Source: JALHOM01 sp964444225
Lineage (GTDB): Bacteria; Patescibacteriota; Saccharimonadia; Saccharimonadales; 2-12-FULL-41-12
Direction: 5' to 3'
Assembly (NCBI GenBank): GCA_964444225.1
Contig: CAYUFM010000001.1
Coordinates: forward strand, 71,173 to 135,172
DNA length: 64,000 nucleotides
The notes beneath the pieces were generated by a model. That model worked only from the letters and a program-made list of their open reading frames with translations, made no database searches and had not been told where the DNA came from. Below, piece after piece: positions 41,969-51,296 of the stretch; position 1 is the first letter of the stretch; every line of letters starts with the position of its first letter. A program made the translations under genes and the position numbers.

Positions 41969-43057
41969 ATGAAGCTCCAAATAACTCAAGAAAATTTAAA
42001 CAAAGCACTAAACAATGTAGCTCGTGTTGCGAGTAGTCGTAATACCCTACCAATTCTTTCCAATATATTAATAAAAACTGTCGACAACCGTGTTTGTATA
42101 GCTGCAACTAATTTAAACATAGCTATAACCCACTACATCGGCTCAAAAGTATCGGAAGCCGGTGCTATAACTGTGCCAGCTCGTCTAATGCAAGACTTTG
42201 TTTCTAGTCTGTCACCTGGTGTTATTAATATTGTGGTTGATGAAACAAAGCTACATATAAAAACAGACTCTTTCAACTCCACTATAAATGGAATACCCGC
42301 AGATGATTACCCAGTTATGCCACAAATTAATAATGGAAAAACCTGGAATGTGCCAAGTGGTGTTTTGAAAAAAGCTTTATCTCAAGTTGTGGTGGCGGCC
42401 AGTAATGATGAAACCAGGCCGGTTTTAACTGGAGTTTACCTACACACCTATAACAACAACCTGTATGTGGTCGCAACAGACAGCTATCGTTTAGCAGAAA
42501 AGAAGGTTTTACCTATAAAAGAAGACGTATCGTTGCTTATCCCAGTGACAGCAATACAAGACTTGTTGAGAATTATTGGAGATGATGATCAGCCTGTTTC
42601 TGTAACTCACGATGATCAACAAGTGTTATTTAATGTAGGAGACATCGAGCTAATTACTAGGCTGATCGACGGTGCGTATCCAGACTATCGCAAACTCATA
42701 CCAGCCTCATTTAAAACTACAGCTTATATTAATAAAAACGAGCTTCAAAACATAACTAAAGTGTCTAGTTTGTTTGCCCGTGAAAGCGCCGGAAGTGTGA
42801 CTATTAACGTAGATGAATCAGAAAAAGAGATTAGTATTCAATCTATAGCATCCCAACTGGGTGAAAACACTGCCAAAGCCAAGGCAGAAGTTCAGGGGGA
42901 AGGCTCTATCACTCTAAACTCTAGGTATATACTAGATGCCTTAAACGTAATACCTGACTCAAAAGTCACAGTGAGTTTTAATAGTAAGCTAGAGCCTTGC
43001 GTGATTAAAGGTGATGAAAAAGACTACACACATATAATAATGCCTCTTAAAAGCTAG
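41969..43057 (+). CDS. dnaN: DNA polymerase III beta sliding clamp
   Basis: A 362-residue clamp with three similar domains. It begins MKLQITQENLNKALNNVARV and has the standard TLPILSNILI, ETRPVLTGVYLHTYNNNLYV, ATDSYRLAEKK and the C-terminal HIIMPLKS (the M-P-x-x end). It tethers the replicative polymerase. AGGAAAGG precedes the ATG. Confidence 0.96.
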   Translation: MKLQITQENLNKALNNVARVASSRNTLPILSNILIKTVDNRVCIAATNLNIAITHYIGSKVSEAGAITVPARLMQDFVSSLSPGVINIVVDETKLHIKTDSFNSTINGIPADDYPVMPQINNGKTWNVPSGVLKKALSQVVVAASNDETRPVLTGVYLHTYNNNLYVVATDSYRLAEKKVLPIKEDVSLLIPVTAIQDLLRIIGDDDQPVSVTHDDQQVLFNVGDIELITRLIDGAYPDYRKLIPASFKTTAYINKNELQNITKVSSLFARESAGSVTINVDESEKEISIQSIASQLGENTAKAKAEVQGEGSITLNSRYILDALNVIPDSKVTVSFNSKLEPCVIKGDEKDYTHIIMPLKS

Positions 43058-43085
43058 TAATTAGCAGATAGTGGTTTGTGGTTAG

Positions 43086-43091
43086 TATAAT
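43086..43091 (+). promoter_or_regulatory. -10 element, leaderless promoter for recF
   Basis: TATAAT with eight bases before the ATG at 43100 and no Shine-Dalgarno, so recF seems transcribed separately from dnaN. Confidence 0.5.
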
Positions 43092-43099
43092 TTAGTAAC

Positions 43100-44158
43100 A
43101 TGCTTTTTACTGATATTAGGTTACAAAACTTTCGATCATATATTGAGTCGTCTTTTGAGCTTGGTCCAGGGGTAAATATTGTTGTGGGACCCAACACCGC
43201 CGGCAAGACTAACTTACTCGAGGCTTTAATGTTAAGTGCGGTTGGAAAGTCGTATAAAGGTAGCGACTCTTTACTGGTAATGTCAGATAAAGACTGGGCT
43301 AGAGTTGACACGCACACCAACCATAATCAATCTAGAGTAGTGAAAATTTCTAAAACCCCAGAAGATAAAACATCAAAAATATTTGAAATTGATGATAAAC
43401 AATACAAAAAACTTACACTTAATAATAAATTCCCGGTTGTTTTGTTTCAGCCCGATGACCTTAATTTGTTAATTCTTGAGCCTTCTTCAAGGCGTGAGTA
43501 TTTAGACGGTTTCATCGAGCAGTTTGTTGAAAGCCACGCAGAAGTTTTGTCTAAAATGAAACGTGCCTTGACTCAGCGTAACAGTCTATTAAAACAGCCA
43601 ACAATAAACAAAAACCATTTATTTACATGGGATTTACGTTTTTGCGAACTTTCATCTGAGCTTGTTCGGAGTCGCTTAAAAACCCTCGATTTAATTAACG
43701 CAAAACTTGCAAATGTATATAGTTCCCTTGCGGGTAAAAAAACAAAGGTTGAATTAATATATCAATCCAAAATAAACACCACAAACTACTCAGCCAATTT
43801 AATGAATTTATTAGAAAGAAACCTAGAGGTTGATAGGGTGCGCGGTTTTACGTCATGCGGTCCACATCGTGACGACATTGTTGCTTGTTTTGATAAAGAA
43901 CCGTTAGTAAATTCAGCGTCTCGTGGTGAAGCGCGTACTTTTATCTTAGCCTTAAAAATTCTAGAGTTAGAGATTTTAGAATCAGAGACTAGCAAGCGCC
44001 CTTTACTGCTCCTGGATGACGTTTTTAGTGAGCTGGATGGTGCAAGGCGTCGTGCTTTGACTAATTACTTAAATGGCTACCAAACGATCATTACAACGAC
44101 CGACGCTGACGCCATTATGCAAGACTTCGCGGATAACTCCAATAAAATTACTATTTAG
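43100..44158 (+). CDS. recF: DNA repair and replication protein RecF
   Basis: A 352-residue SMC-like ATPase that helps load RecA at gaps. It has LQNFRSYIESSFELGPGVN, Walker A GPNTAGKTNLLEAL, the YLDGF motif and the C-terminal signature/Walker B SRGEARTFILALKILELEIL, then PLLLLDDVFSELDGARR. Length is typical. It ends one base before the convergent gene at 44160. Confidence 0.95.
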   Translation: MLFTDIRLQNFRSYIESSFELGPGVNIVVGPNTAGKTNLLEALMLSAVGKSYKGSDSLLVMSDKDWARVDTHTNHNQSRVVKISKTPEDKTSKIFEIDDKQYKKLTLNNKFPVVLFQPDDLNLLILEPSSRREYLDGFIEQFVESHAEVLSKMKRALTQRNSLLKQPTINKNHLFTWDLRFCELSSELVRSRLKTLDLINAKLANVYSSLAGKKTKVELIYQSKINTTNYSANLMNLLERNLEVDRVRGFTSCGPHRDDIVACFDKEPLVNSASRGEARTFILALKILELEILESETSKRPLLLLDDVFSELDGARRRALTNYLNGYQTIITTTDADAIMQDFADNSNKITI

Positions 44159-44159
44159 C

Positions 44160-44831
44160 TTATTCTTCACCAGTATACTTAAATTGTATTTTTGGTTTTT
44201 GATTATTATTTATATCATCTAGAATATGATCTGGTACTTCTTTGTATAGATGTTTACTTAGTATTATCTGGGGTGGATTTGTGATTATCTTCCACGTGTT
44301 GACATCTTTTTTCAGAACGATTTTTAGTGTGTCTGCATTAAATTCGTCAGCTCCGTTATATAACAGTGTTGTTGCGTACCACTCACCAAAATCATAAAGC
44401 TTACCTTTCTGTATAAGATATTGATCTATATTAAACACCCCTGCTTTTATTACACTGGTTATGTTTGTGGTTTCTGAATCTAAAATTGAATTTAATTTTT
44501 CTTCTGAGTAAGTAGGATTGATTTCTAGTTTTTTGTCCGTAGAATCAAGATTTATACCCATAGTTCCATTTGCGTAACCTGGTGATCCAGTGTAAACAGC
44601 CACGTATTGGGCTTTTTTTAGCCTAACCTCTGTTTGTGATAATGTAATTTTTTTAACTTTTTTAGTATCTCGGTTTTTTTCATATTCTTGTTTTTCTACT
44701 AAATAAAGTTCACTTATATTTTTGTGTTTTAATTCCAAATTTACTGTGCTCATAAAATAATATATAGAAGCACCAATTACAGTAAATAAAACAAGAAGGA
44801 CAGAAAAACTCACCTTTTTAGTTGTTGACAT
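44160..44831 (-). CDS. Hypothetical membrane-anchored protein
   Basis: A 223-residue protein with a membrane helix near the N-terminus (VSFSVLLVLFTVIGASIYYF) and a polar extracytoplasmic domain, including a helical Glu/Lys stretch and PSYAN-like GSPGYANGTMGINLD. It is probably a secretion-locus component or lipoprotein-like factor. I take the start at 44831 because AAAGGAG stands eight bases before it; it overlaps the end of the upstream gene. A longer in-frame start at 44876 lies inside that gene. No family recognised. Confidence 0.7.
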   Translation of the reverse strand: MSTTKKVSFSVLLVLFTVIGASIYYFMSTVNLELKHKNISELYLVEKQEYEKNRDTKKVKKITLSQTEVRLKKAQYVAVYTGSPGYANGTMGINLDSTDKKLEINPTYSEEKLNSILDSETTNITSVIKAGVFNIDQYLIQKGKLYDFGEWYATTLLYNGADEFNADTLKIVLKKDVNTWKIITNPPQIILSKHLYKEVPDHILDDINNNQKPKIQFKYTGEE

Positions 44832-45192
44832 CACTGAGCTCCTTTGCGGTTGGATTCTCGTAATCACTAAATTCAATTATGCTTTCAGTTGGGTTGTATC
44901 CTTGGTCTCTTAACCAGTCCATTGCTTTCTCTCTTCCTCTTGGTGAGCTTGTCGAGATGGAAAAGATGAAATAGTTACTGTCTTTATCATTGCCCAAATA
45001 TGTGATCGTGAATGGCCCATTAACTTCTTGAATAAGTATTGCTGTTTCACCTCCCTCTTCGTGTGTATCTTCAACGTCTTTGACTCCAGTATTTGTGTTT
45101 GTCTGAGTCAATAAAAAAATAAATAAAACCAAGAAAATAAAAACCCCCAACACCACAAGTATTTTCTTAGAAAAGTATTTATACTCTTTCAT
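44818..45192 (-). CDS. Hypothetical membrane-anchored protein
   Basis: A 124-residue protein with one strongly hydrophobic helix (ILVVLGVFIFLVLFIFLLT) and a small extracytoplasmic domain of about 85 residues (GPFTITYLGNDKDSNYFIF, then REKAMDWLRDQGYNPTESII). It overlaps both neighbours: its ATG shares bases with the stop of the wall hydrolase (TAATG), and its end covers the start of the next gene. This places it in the secretion operon. No family recognised. Confidence 0.72.
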   Translation of the reverse strand: MKEYKYFSKKILVVLGVFIFLVLFIFLLTQTNTNTGVKDVEDTHEEGGETAILIQEVNGPFTITYLGNDKDSNYFIFSISTSSPRGREKAMDWLRDQGYNPTESIIEFSDYENPTAKELSDVNN

Positions 45193-46418
45193 TAGTTTGG
45201 GGTGTCCTCAAATATTTTATTTAATAAAGGAATGAATCCGGGATCTCTGCAACATTGTCTGCCGCCAAACTCCCCTTTTGGAGAGCCTCTATCTATGTGT
45301 AGGTGTGGTGGGGTGTCATCTGCGCATCTTGTTGGGCCTACTTCTGCGATTTTCTGCCCAGCTGTTACTCTGTTGTTATCATCATCATCAACATTAACAT
45401 TTTTTATATGGCCGTACCAATATGACCAACCGTCATCTCCAACTAATTGAAACTGTTTACACTCTTGGGGTGCCGGTGCAGTTCTGCCAAAACCTGGTCT
45501 ATAACGGAAATTTTCTATTTTGCCGCTGGTAATGGCGTATACAGGGTCTCCCTCGGGTCTAAATAAGTCTGCTGCTGGTGTGCCGTCATGGTGACATGTA
45601 GTTTGTCGACACGGTAGATTAACTCCAGATTTTCGTACTGGTAGTGCATAGCCGTCGGAAGTTATTGCAGCGTTTTCTCCTGGCATTGAGCTTGTGGTGC
45701 AAGTTTGAGTGCTACTAGACGTAGTTGTGGTAGTAGTACCCTCGTTGCCGTATTTAGATTTTGCTGCTACCGCCCTACCTATACGGTCGGCCATTGCTTT
45801 TACTCCAGCACCCTCCATTAATACTTCATAAACCTCAGTGGCTTTTTCGAGTGTAGTTGTTTCTTTAAGTTTTGGGAGCATATTGCTATATCCGGTTGGG
45901 CTTGAGTTGTTCATATGCCACCAGACTAAATCAAGCTGGGTCTCTAGTAAATGTATTGGACTAGTAATCCCAGCCTGTTTGGCGTAATTAATGGCTCTAC
46001 CTCCGGCATCCCACTGGATTAAACCCCATGCCTTACCAACTCCCACTCCAAACCCAAAGATCGCCGGATCCTTAGTATCTGGCCCTACTTGAGAATTTTC
46101 TGGATTAAACCCTGACTCTCTGGATATGTTGCCCATAATTCCGGCAACCTGGTTTACAGTAAGGCCCTTACCAATAAAATAATTCCAAACTTTTTCTTCA
46201 TTATCAGAGCCAGATAAGTCCGAAGTCGTTCCGTTTGTAGTACACACACAGTCGCCTCCTTCACATCCTGTCTCGATATCGTAATAAGGAATATACTCAT
46301 TATATAGTTTTTTTTGCTCGGTACTTAAAGCTTGTATTCTTTGAGTAAACAACGAAAAGCAAAACACAAATAAAGTTAATCCAAGTAAGATTTTTTTAAA
46401 AAAAGTAAGTGTTTTCAT
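45192..46418 (-). CDS. Secreted bifunctional wall hydrolase: tail-lysozyme-like plus M23 peptidase-like
   Basis: A 408-residue exported protein (signal ILLGLTLFVFCFSLFTQRIQA). Residues about 75-210 resemble the phage tail lysozyme fold (WNYFIGKGLTVNQVAGIMGN followed by SRESGFNP, with the likely catalytic Glu in SRESGF). Residues about 245-395 resemble a LytM/M23 endopeptidase: HHDGTPAADLF supplies the first His and Asp, YWYGHIKNV the middle His, and HLHIDRG the HxH pair. It should cut both glycan and peptide parts of peptidoglycan, opening the wall for the secretion apparatus, as VirB1-type proteins do. Confidence 0.85.
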   Translation of the reverse strand: MKTLTFFKKILLGLTLFVFCFSLFTQRIQALSTEQKKLYNEYIPYYDIETGCEGGDCVCTTNGTTSDLSGSDNEEKVWNYFIGKGLTVNQVAGIMGNISRESGFNPENSQVGPDTKDPAIFGFGVGVGKAWGLIQWDAGGRAINYAKQAGITSPIHLLETQLDLVWWHMNNSSPTGYSNMLPKLKETTTLEKATEVYEVLMEGAGVKAMADRIGRAVAAKSKYGNEGTTTTTTSSSTQTCTTSSMPGENAAITSDGYALPVRKSGVNLPCRQTTCHHDGTPAADLFRPEGDPVYAITSGKIENFRYRPGFGRTAPAPQECKQFQLVGDDGWSYWYGHIKNVNVDDDDNNRVTAGQKIAEVGPTRCADDTPPHLHIDRGSPKGEFGGRQCCRDPGFIPLLNKIFEDTPN

Positions 46419-46421
46419 TAT

Positions 46422-49355
46422 TTATCTTCCGTCTGGTGAAAAATGAGGTGCATCGTCTAGGCCATACCACTTGTAGCCATATTGTTCAGCATTTGATCTT
46501 AACCAGTTGTTCATTGGTTGGTTCCAGTCTATAGCTATGCCAAGTTGATGGTTCGATGTTCCTGGGCTTGCGACGGGGTTGCCACCTATTCCACAGCCTG
46601 GCTTGCAGTTGAATAAATAGGTTTGGCGAGCCATCGACCTAAATCCTTCAGCAGCAGTTATGCTTGATATTCCGGCAGCTTTAGCATCGTCGACCATCTT
46701 AACTATAATGCCAGATACCCTAGAATTAACAACTAATTTTCCACCCGCTCCAGGTACATCAGATAGGTCTCCTGTTTCTGGCACGCTTTCAACAGCGCAA
46801 ACACGAATTGGCACTTTATTGCCCGAGCTATAGCCATCAGCAACTCCCAGATCCTTGGTTCCTGGCGCACAAGACACCGAAGTCGAATCTGACTTCAAAG
46901 TTGTAGTATCGATTGTTGAACCAGCAGCCTCGGTTATTTGACTTGATTGGTTAGAAGTGCTGGTGTTTTCTGGAACTATTCCTGAATCAACACATGCTTT
47001 TTTGACGTCTTCGGACTCTTCTGGTCCGATTCCACAGTATTCGCTCAATAATGTTCGAGCACTTGCTACATATATTTGATATCTGAAGAACATCTCTTGC
47101 TCAGATGAATCGATTTGCACCTGATCACCACTAAAAGTAGGCTTGTATTTACTACAGACCGAATAGTCGGAGTTGTTTTCTAGTTGCGCAATACTTACAT
47201 CAAGTGATTCTAGGCTTATTCCTGTTGGGTTATTTACAATCTTTACACCAAAACATTTACTATATTTGTTATTCAAATCCTCCAATTGCCCCTCTACAAT
47301 ATCTGCATTTTCTTCGATATTACCAAAACTTGGATCGTCTAGCATTTCTAGCGGTATACCGTATTCGCTTATGCCATAAATAGATGATGAAGCGGCAGAT
47401 ATTTTATCACTGTCAAAAACGTTGAAGGCATTGAGCCAATTACCCGGATTGATCGATTTAGAGAATATATCTACAAGCGACTCTGAACGAACAGCGGCTA
47501 ATCTCAAATATATCGTATTTGCTAAAGATTGGTAATTATTCACATCAAAATATCTTTCAAGACTAGAAGAATCTTTCATCCTAGCAAGCTTTGATTCTTC
47601 ATCGAGTTTAGCGGCTTTCTCTGGTGATAATTGTGTACCTCCAAGGCTAACCATTGCTGATGATTGTGCTAATTTACCCCCCATCCCAGTAACAGCACCT
47701 AATTTATCACCCACTTCAGCGGTATTAACAGCACCGTCACTTAAAAAAGATACCAACTTATTGGTCATTTCTTCAGTGCTAGGTAGTTGCGCAACGGCTA
47801 GTCCTTTATTTAAAGCGCTATTTACAATGTCGGCTAGATTACTAATTACCGGGAGTCCTGCTACTGCATTAATAGCTGAGCAACCATCTTTTAGCGTGGG
47901 GTTGGTTAAAGGATTATCAAGACCTATCGCACTAAACAGCGCACCGGTTGGTGATATTGGGAAATTTAATGCAATATCTACTGCCTTAAATATTCTATTT
48001 TTATCATTATTAGCAGCGGCAATAGCTTCTTCGGGTATTTGTGCACCGTATTGTGGATCTTGCTCGCTTTCATATTGCAAAGGTGCCGCATTTAATAAGT
48101 GTCTACCACTTTCTTCATCATACGCAACATCGTGTAAAACGCGTATATCGTCTAAATCAGCTCCACCATCCTGGATGTCGGAGGCGCCAGAAACAAAACT
48201 ATAAAATACTTTAACCATTTTATCGACAGATTCAGCGTTCACTTCCTCTGTAGCATTGCCTATTTCGCTGACGCTACACATGATTCCTAGAGCTGCGACA
48301 GGGCCTCCGGCTTTTATCGCTGCCGACCGAATTAACTTAATTTGTGCAGGTGTTTTGTTTGCTGTTTTTTGCTTCAAGTCATCTAGGAATTGTTTTGTTT
48401 TACCAGTAACGTTTACGTCGGTGCCACCGCTAATATGTTCATTAAATATTTCTTCTGAGGTTTTCTGGTTTTTACCAGACGTTTTTGTATCGACTGAAAG
48501 GTCGCGGTAAGAGCGAAATCTATTAAAACCATCCAATGCTACACCCGCTTTTTTAACACTTAAACGGCTATTAAGTGGTCCAATAGCCTTTGATGTTAAA
48601 CCTCCAGCAGATGATGCTAGGCGACTCGTATATCTAGCTACCGAGCGAAGTTCTTGTGCCGATGATCTACCTGGTAGAAAATGTACTATTCTAGTAGTTT
48701 CGGCTAGCCTAGAGCCGTCTCTGCGGACATTTGTTCCGGTTATTTGGTTTACTTGTTTAACTTCAGCACCAGGTATTTCTTTTTGTATGCCGTCGATAAT
48801 ACCGGTGTTTCTTGCTAGGCGCTCATCTACTATTTCGTAGCCAGCTAATCTTCCCCTTCTGTTTTCGTTATATATTGGTCTTACACCATAATGCTTAGCC
48901 ATGTTTTTTTCATGGACATTGTTAACTTTTCTGCTCAATGCTCCTAGCCTGCCTTTTTCAGGGATTCCGGCTAGTACATAAACTTTATCGCTAATACTAA
49001 TCTTTTCACTTAAATTATTTACCCTAGATAAATATTTAGTCTGAAGAAAATTCCCAATATGTAATATTTCAAATGGCCCCTGCAGGATACTAAATAAACC
49101 AGCTCCACCAATTCCTAATACCCCTACGGTAGCAATAATAGCGCTACGTTTGCGCAAGTTTCGTGATAGTCTTGAGCGAAACTTCTTTCCCACTGGTTGT
49201 TTCTCATCACTGGTGAATGTGGGTGCACTTTCTTTTTCTTTTAATTCATCAGGATCGTAGGGTTTATTGTCTTTTTCGTCAGGATTCTCCAGGCCTCGCC
49301 TAGCCGTGATGAAATCTGGTTCTATGGTTCGTTTTTCTTCTTCTTTTAAATCCAT
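46422..49355 (-). CDS. Large type IV secretion-associated protein with C-terminal VanY-type carboxypeptidase
   Basis: A 977-residue protein. Residues 1-65 are charged and cytoplasmic (rich in Glu, Lys, Asp). A membrane helix follows at about 70-90 (SAIIATVGVLGIGGAGLFSIL). The long middle part (to about 860) is unassigned, with moderately hydrophobic stretches near residues 345 and 490 and some Cys. The last 110 residues match VanY/DD-carboxypeptidases: SPGTSNHQLGIAIDW (zinc ligands His and Asp) and APHFSP. It ends four bases before the lysozyme/M23 gene. Inference: a scaffold that carries a peptidoglycan peptidase to the exit of the channel. Confidence 0.8.
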   Translation of the reverse strand: MDLKEEEKRTIEPDFITARRGLENPDEKDNKPYDPDELKEKESAPTFTSDEKQPVGKKFRSRLSRNLRKRSAIIATVGVLGIGGAGLFSILQGPFEILHIGNFLQTKYLSRVNNLSEKISISDKVYVLAGIPEKGRLGALSRKVNNVHEKNMAKHYGVRPIYNENRRGRLAGYEIVDERLARNTGIIDGIQKEIPGAEVKQVNQITGTNVRRDGSRLAETTRIVHFLPGRSSAQELRSVARYTSRLASSAGGLTSKAIGPLNSRLSVKKAGVALDGFNRFRSYRDLSVDTKTSGKNQKTSEEIFNEHISGGTDVNVTGKTKQFLDDLKQKTANKTPAQIKLIRSAAIKAGGPVAALGIMCSVSEIGNATEEVNAESVDKMVKVFYSFVSGASDIQDGGADLDDIRVLHDVAYDEESGRHLLNAAPLQYESEQDPQYGAQIPEEAIAAANNDKNRIFKAVDIALNFPISPTGALFSAIGLDNPLTNPTLKDGCSAINAVAGLPVISNLADIVNSALNKGLAVAQLPSTEEMTNKLVSFLSDGAVNTAEVGDKLGAVTGMGGKLAQSSAMVSLGGTQLSPEKAAKLDEESKLARMKDSSSLERYFDVNNYQSLANTIYLRLAAVRSESLVDIFSKSINPGNWLNAFNVFDSDKISAASSSIYGISEYGIPLEMLDDPSFGNIEENADIVEGQLEDLNNKYSKCFGVKIVNNPTGISLESLDVSIAQLENNSDYSVCSKYKPTFSGDQVQIDSSEQEMFFRYQIYVASARTLLSEYCGIGPEESEDVKKACVDSGIVPENTSTSNQSSQITEAAGSTIDTTTLKSDSTSVSCAPGTKDLGVADGYSSGNKVPIRVCAVESVPETGDLSDVPGAGGKLVVNSRVSGIIVKMVDDAKAAGISSITAAEGFRSMARQTYLFNCKPGCGIGGNPVASPGTSNHQLGIAIDWNQPMNNWLRSNAEQYGYKWYGLDDAPHFSPDGR

Positions 49356-49370
49356 AATTAAGGTATTGCC

Positions 49371-51296
49371 TTACATACCTGGAGTTAATCGGTTTTGTAG
49401 ATCAATTGTGCCGCCACCACCAGCGATCTCACCCATTTGTTCTACTTGTTGAACTTGAGCAGGGTTGGTGGTTATCAGATTTTGTTCTGTTGGGCTGGCG
49501 GCAATTTGGATATGGACATGACTTTGCCCTGCAAAGAACAACCCTTGACCTACCGGAAACTGTGAAAGGCGCTTTTTTTCTTCACTAGTAAGCTTAAATA
49601 CATCAGATAAAATGTCTACAGCAGAAGGCGACTGCTTCAAAAGTATCTGCATGCTAGAGTTAGCAACAATCGCGCGTCCCATGCGTGAGCCCATAAAATC
49701 TTCCACATCTTGTGTTATTGTAGTAATCCCTAAATTATACTTACGAGCTCGTTTTGCTAGGCTAAATAAGAAGTTGGCGCTGTCTTCATATTTCATTAAC
49801 TGCCAGGCTTCATCAACCACGAGAATTCGTCGTTTTTGGTCGGATTTAGTCTTATTCCAGATGTAGTTAAGCACAATAAACATAGCAACTGGTCGTAGCT
49901 CATCCTCCAGATCGCGGACATTGAAAACTACCATTGGGTTATTGATGTTAATGTTGCTTTGCTGAGAGAAAATACCAGCGAAGGTACCGCTAGTGTATTT
50001 GCGCAGACGTTGTGCTAGTTGTGGCCCGCTACCTCCCATATGAAGCAAAGTGTCATAAAGATCATTTATAGTTGGAGGTTGTGAGACGTGAGTTAACGGG
50101 TCGTTAGTGATCCCGGCTTTGGCATAAGTTTCTATAAGTGCTGCGTCTAAATCGGCTTCTTCTGCTGGAGTCATGGCTGGTGCCATTAATCCACCACCAT
50201 TGGCCGCCGAGTTCATTTGTGCCTGAGCGCCACCCATCATTAGTCTAAGTAGACCATGCAGAGTAATAAGATTGCTGCGCAGGGCATTGTCGGCTTCTTC
50301 GGTGTCTACAACCTGTGGTAGGTCGAACGGATTTATGCGTGTCTGTGAGTTTAGGCTCAGACGCACATAGGCACCACCAACCGCCTCACAAAGTCTTTGA
50401 TATTCGTTTTCTGGGTCAATAATAAATATTTCTGTACCCATCATCATACTCCGGACGGCCTCTAGCTTAACAGTGAAGCTTTTACCTGCTCCAGATTTTG
50501 CAAAAACTACAGCATTGCCATTCTCTAGGGTAAATCTATCAAAAATCACCAGCCCTGAGTTGTGCATGTTGATCCCATAAAGTATGCCGTTGTCTTGAGT
50601 CAAGTCAGCACTAGTAAATGGAAAGCTGGTGCTGATAGCGCCAGTGTTCATGTTGCGACGGATCTGAAGCTGGTCGGTTAGTTGCGGTATTGTACTGTTG
50701 AGGCCTTGTTCTTGTTGTGAGCTTGCAGGTTTTGAGAAAACTAACTGTTGGCCCAAAATAGACTCGATCTTGTGCGATACAAACTCTAGCTCATCCATAG
50801 AATTAGCGTATACGGTAAAGTAAAGTCCAAACCTAAAGAATCTTTCTTCACCAACCTGTAGTTTGTCGCGCATTTCTTCGGCATCGATGATGGCATTTTG
50901 TGTAGCTGGGTCGCGTACTCGACCTTTCTCAGCATTAATCATTACACTTGCTTCTAGTTGAGCTACTTTTTTCTGGAGGTTTTTTAGTACAACTTGGCTT
51001 TCTACAGGGTAAACAAAGATAGACAGATCAACCACTTCGTCAAGGTTTACCATACTGGAGAGCCATCCGGTACTGATCTGGCGCGGATAGCCATAGACAA
51101 AATATGTCCTAGCAAATCTAGTGCCAATTTGAAAGAATGCCGGGCTGAACTCTACAGAGCTTGGTGCGATAAAATCACGTAGTGCCGTAATACCTTTACG
51201 AAACGCAGCGTCGACTTGTTGTTGCTCGAGCTGTTGTTGTGCCTGAGCCATAGCCACTGGGTCAAGTTGAGGTTTTTTGCCTCCAAAAATACCCAT
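49371..51296 (-). CDS. virB4: VirB4/TraC-type secretion ATPase, C-terminal ATPase part
   Basis: A 641-residue ATPase that energises type IV secretion and pilus assembly. Walker A is FAKSGAGKSFTVKLEAV, with Walker B RRILVVDEAWQLMKYED and the later ITTITQDVEDFMGS. The segment before Walker A (SQVVLKNLQKKVAQLEASVM, QLQIRRNMNTGAISTSFPF) corresponds to the middle of VirB4. The typical VirB4 N-terminus is instead encoded by the preceding gene, which it overlaps by one base (TGATG). No VirD4 gene is in the window. Confidence 0.92.
   Translation of the reverse strand: MGIFGGKKPQLDPVAMAQAQQQLEQQQVDAAFRKGITALRDFIAPSSVEFSPAFFQIGTRFARTYFVYGYPRQISTGWLSSMVNLDEVVDLSIFVYPVESQVVLKNLQKKVAQLEASVMINAEKGRVRDPATQNAIIDAEEMRDKLQVGEERFFRFGLYFTVYANSMDELEFVSHKIESILGQQLVFSKPASSQQEQGLNSTIPQLTDQLQIRRNMNTGAISTSFPFTSADLTQDNGILYGINMHNSGLVIFDRFTLENGNAVVFAKSGAGKSFTVKLEAVRSMMMGTEIFIIDPENEYQRLCEAVGGAYVRLSLNSQTRINPFDLPQVVDTEEADNALRSNLITLHGLLRLMMGGAQAQMNSAANGGGLMAPAMTPAEEADLDAALIETYAKAGITNDPLTHVSQPPTINDLYDTLLHMGGSGPQLAQRLRKYTSGTFAGIFSQQSNININNPMVVFNVRDLEDELRPVAMFIVLNYIWNKTKSDQKRRILVVDEAWQLMKYEDSANFLFSLAKRARKYNLGITTITQDVEDFMGSRMGRAIVANSSMQILLKQSPSAVDILSDVFKLTSEEKKRLSQFPVGQGLFFAGQSHVHIQIAASPTEQNLITTNPAQVQQVEQMGEIAGGGGTIDLQNRLTPGM

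Noticed and set aside
44832..44876. Longer start for the membrane protein ending at 44160
   Set aside because: The internal ATG at 44831 has a good Shine-Dalgarno, and the extension lies inside the upstream gene.
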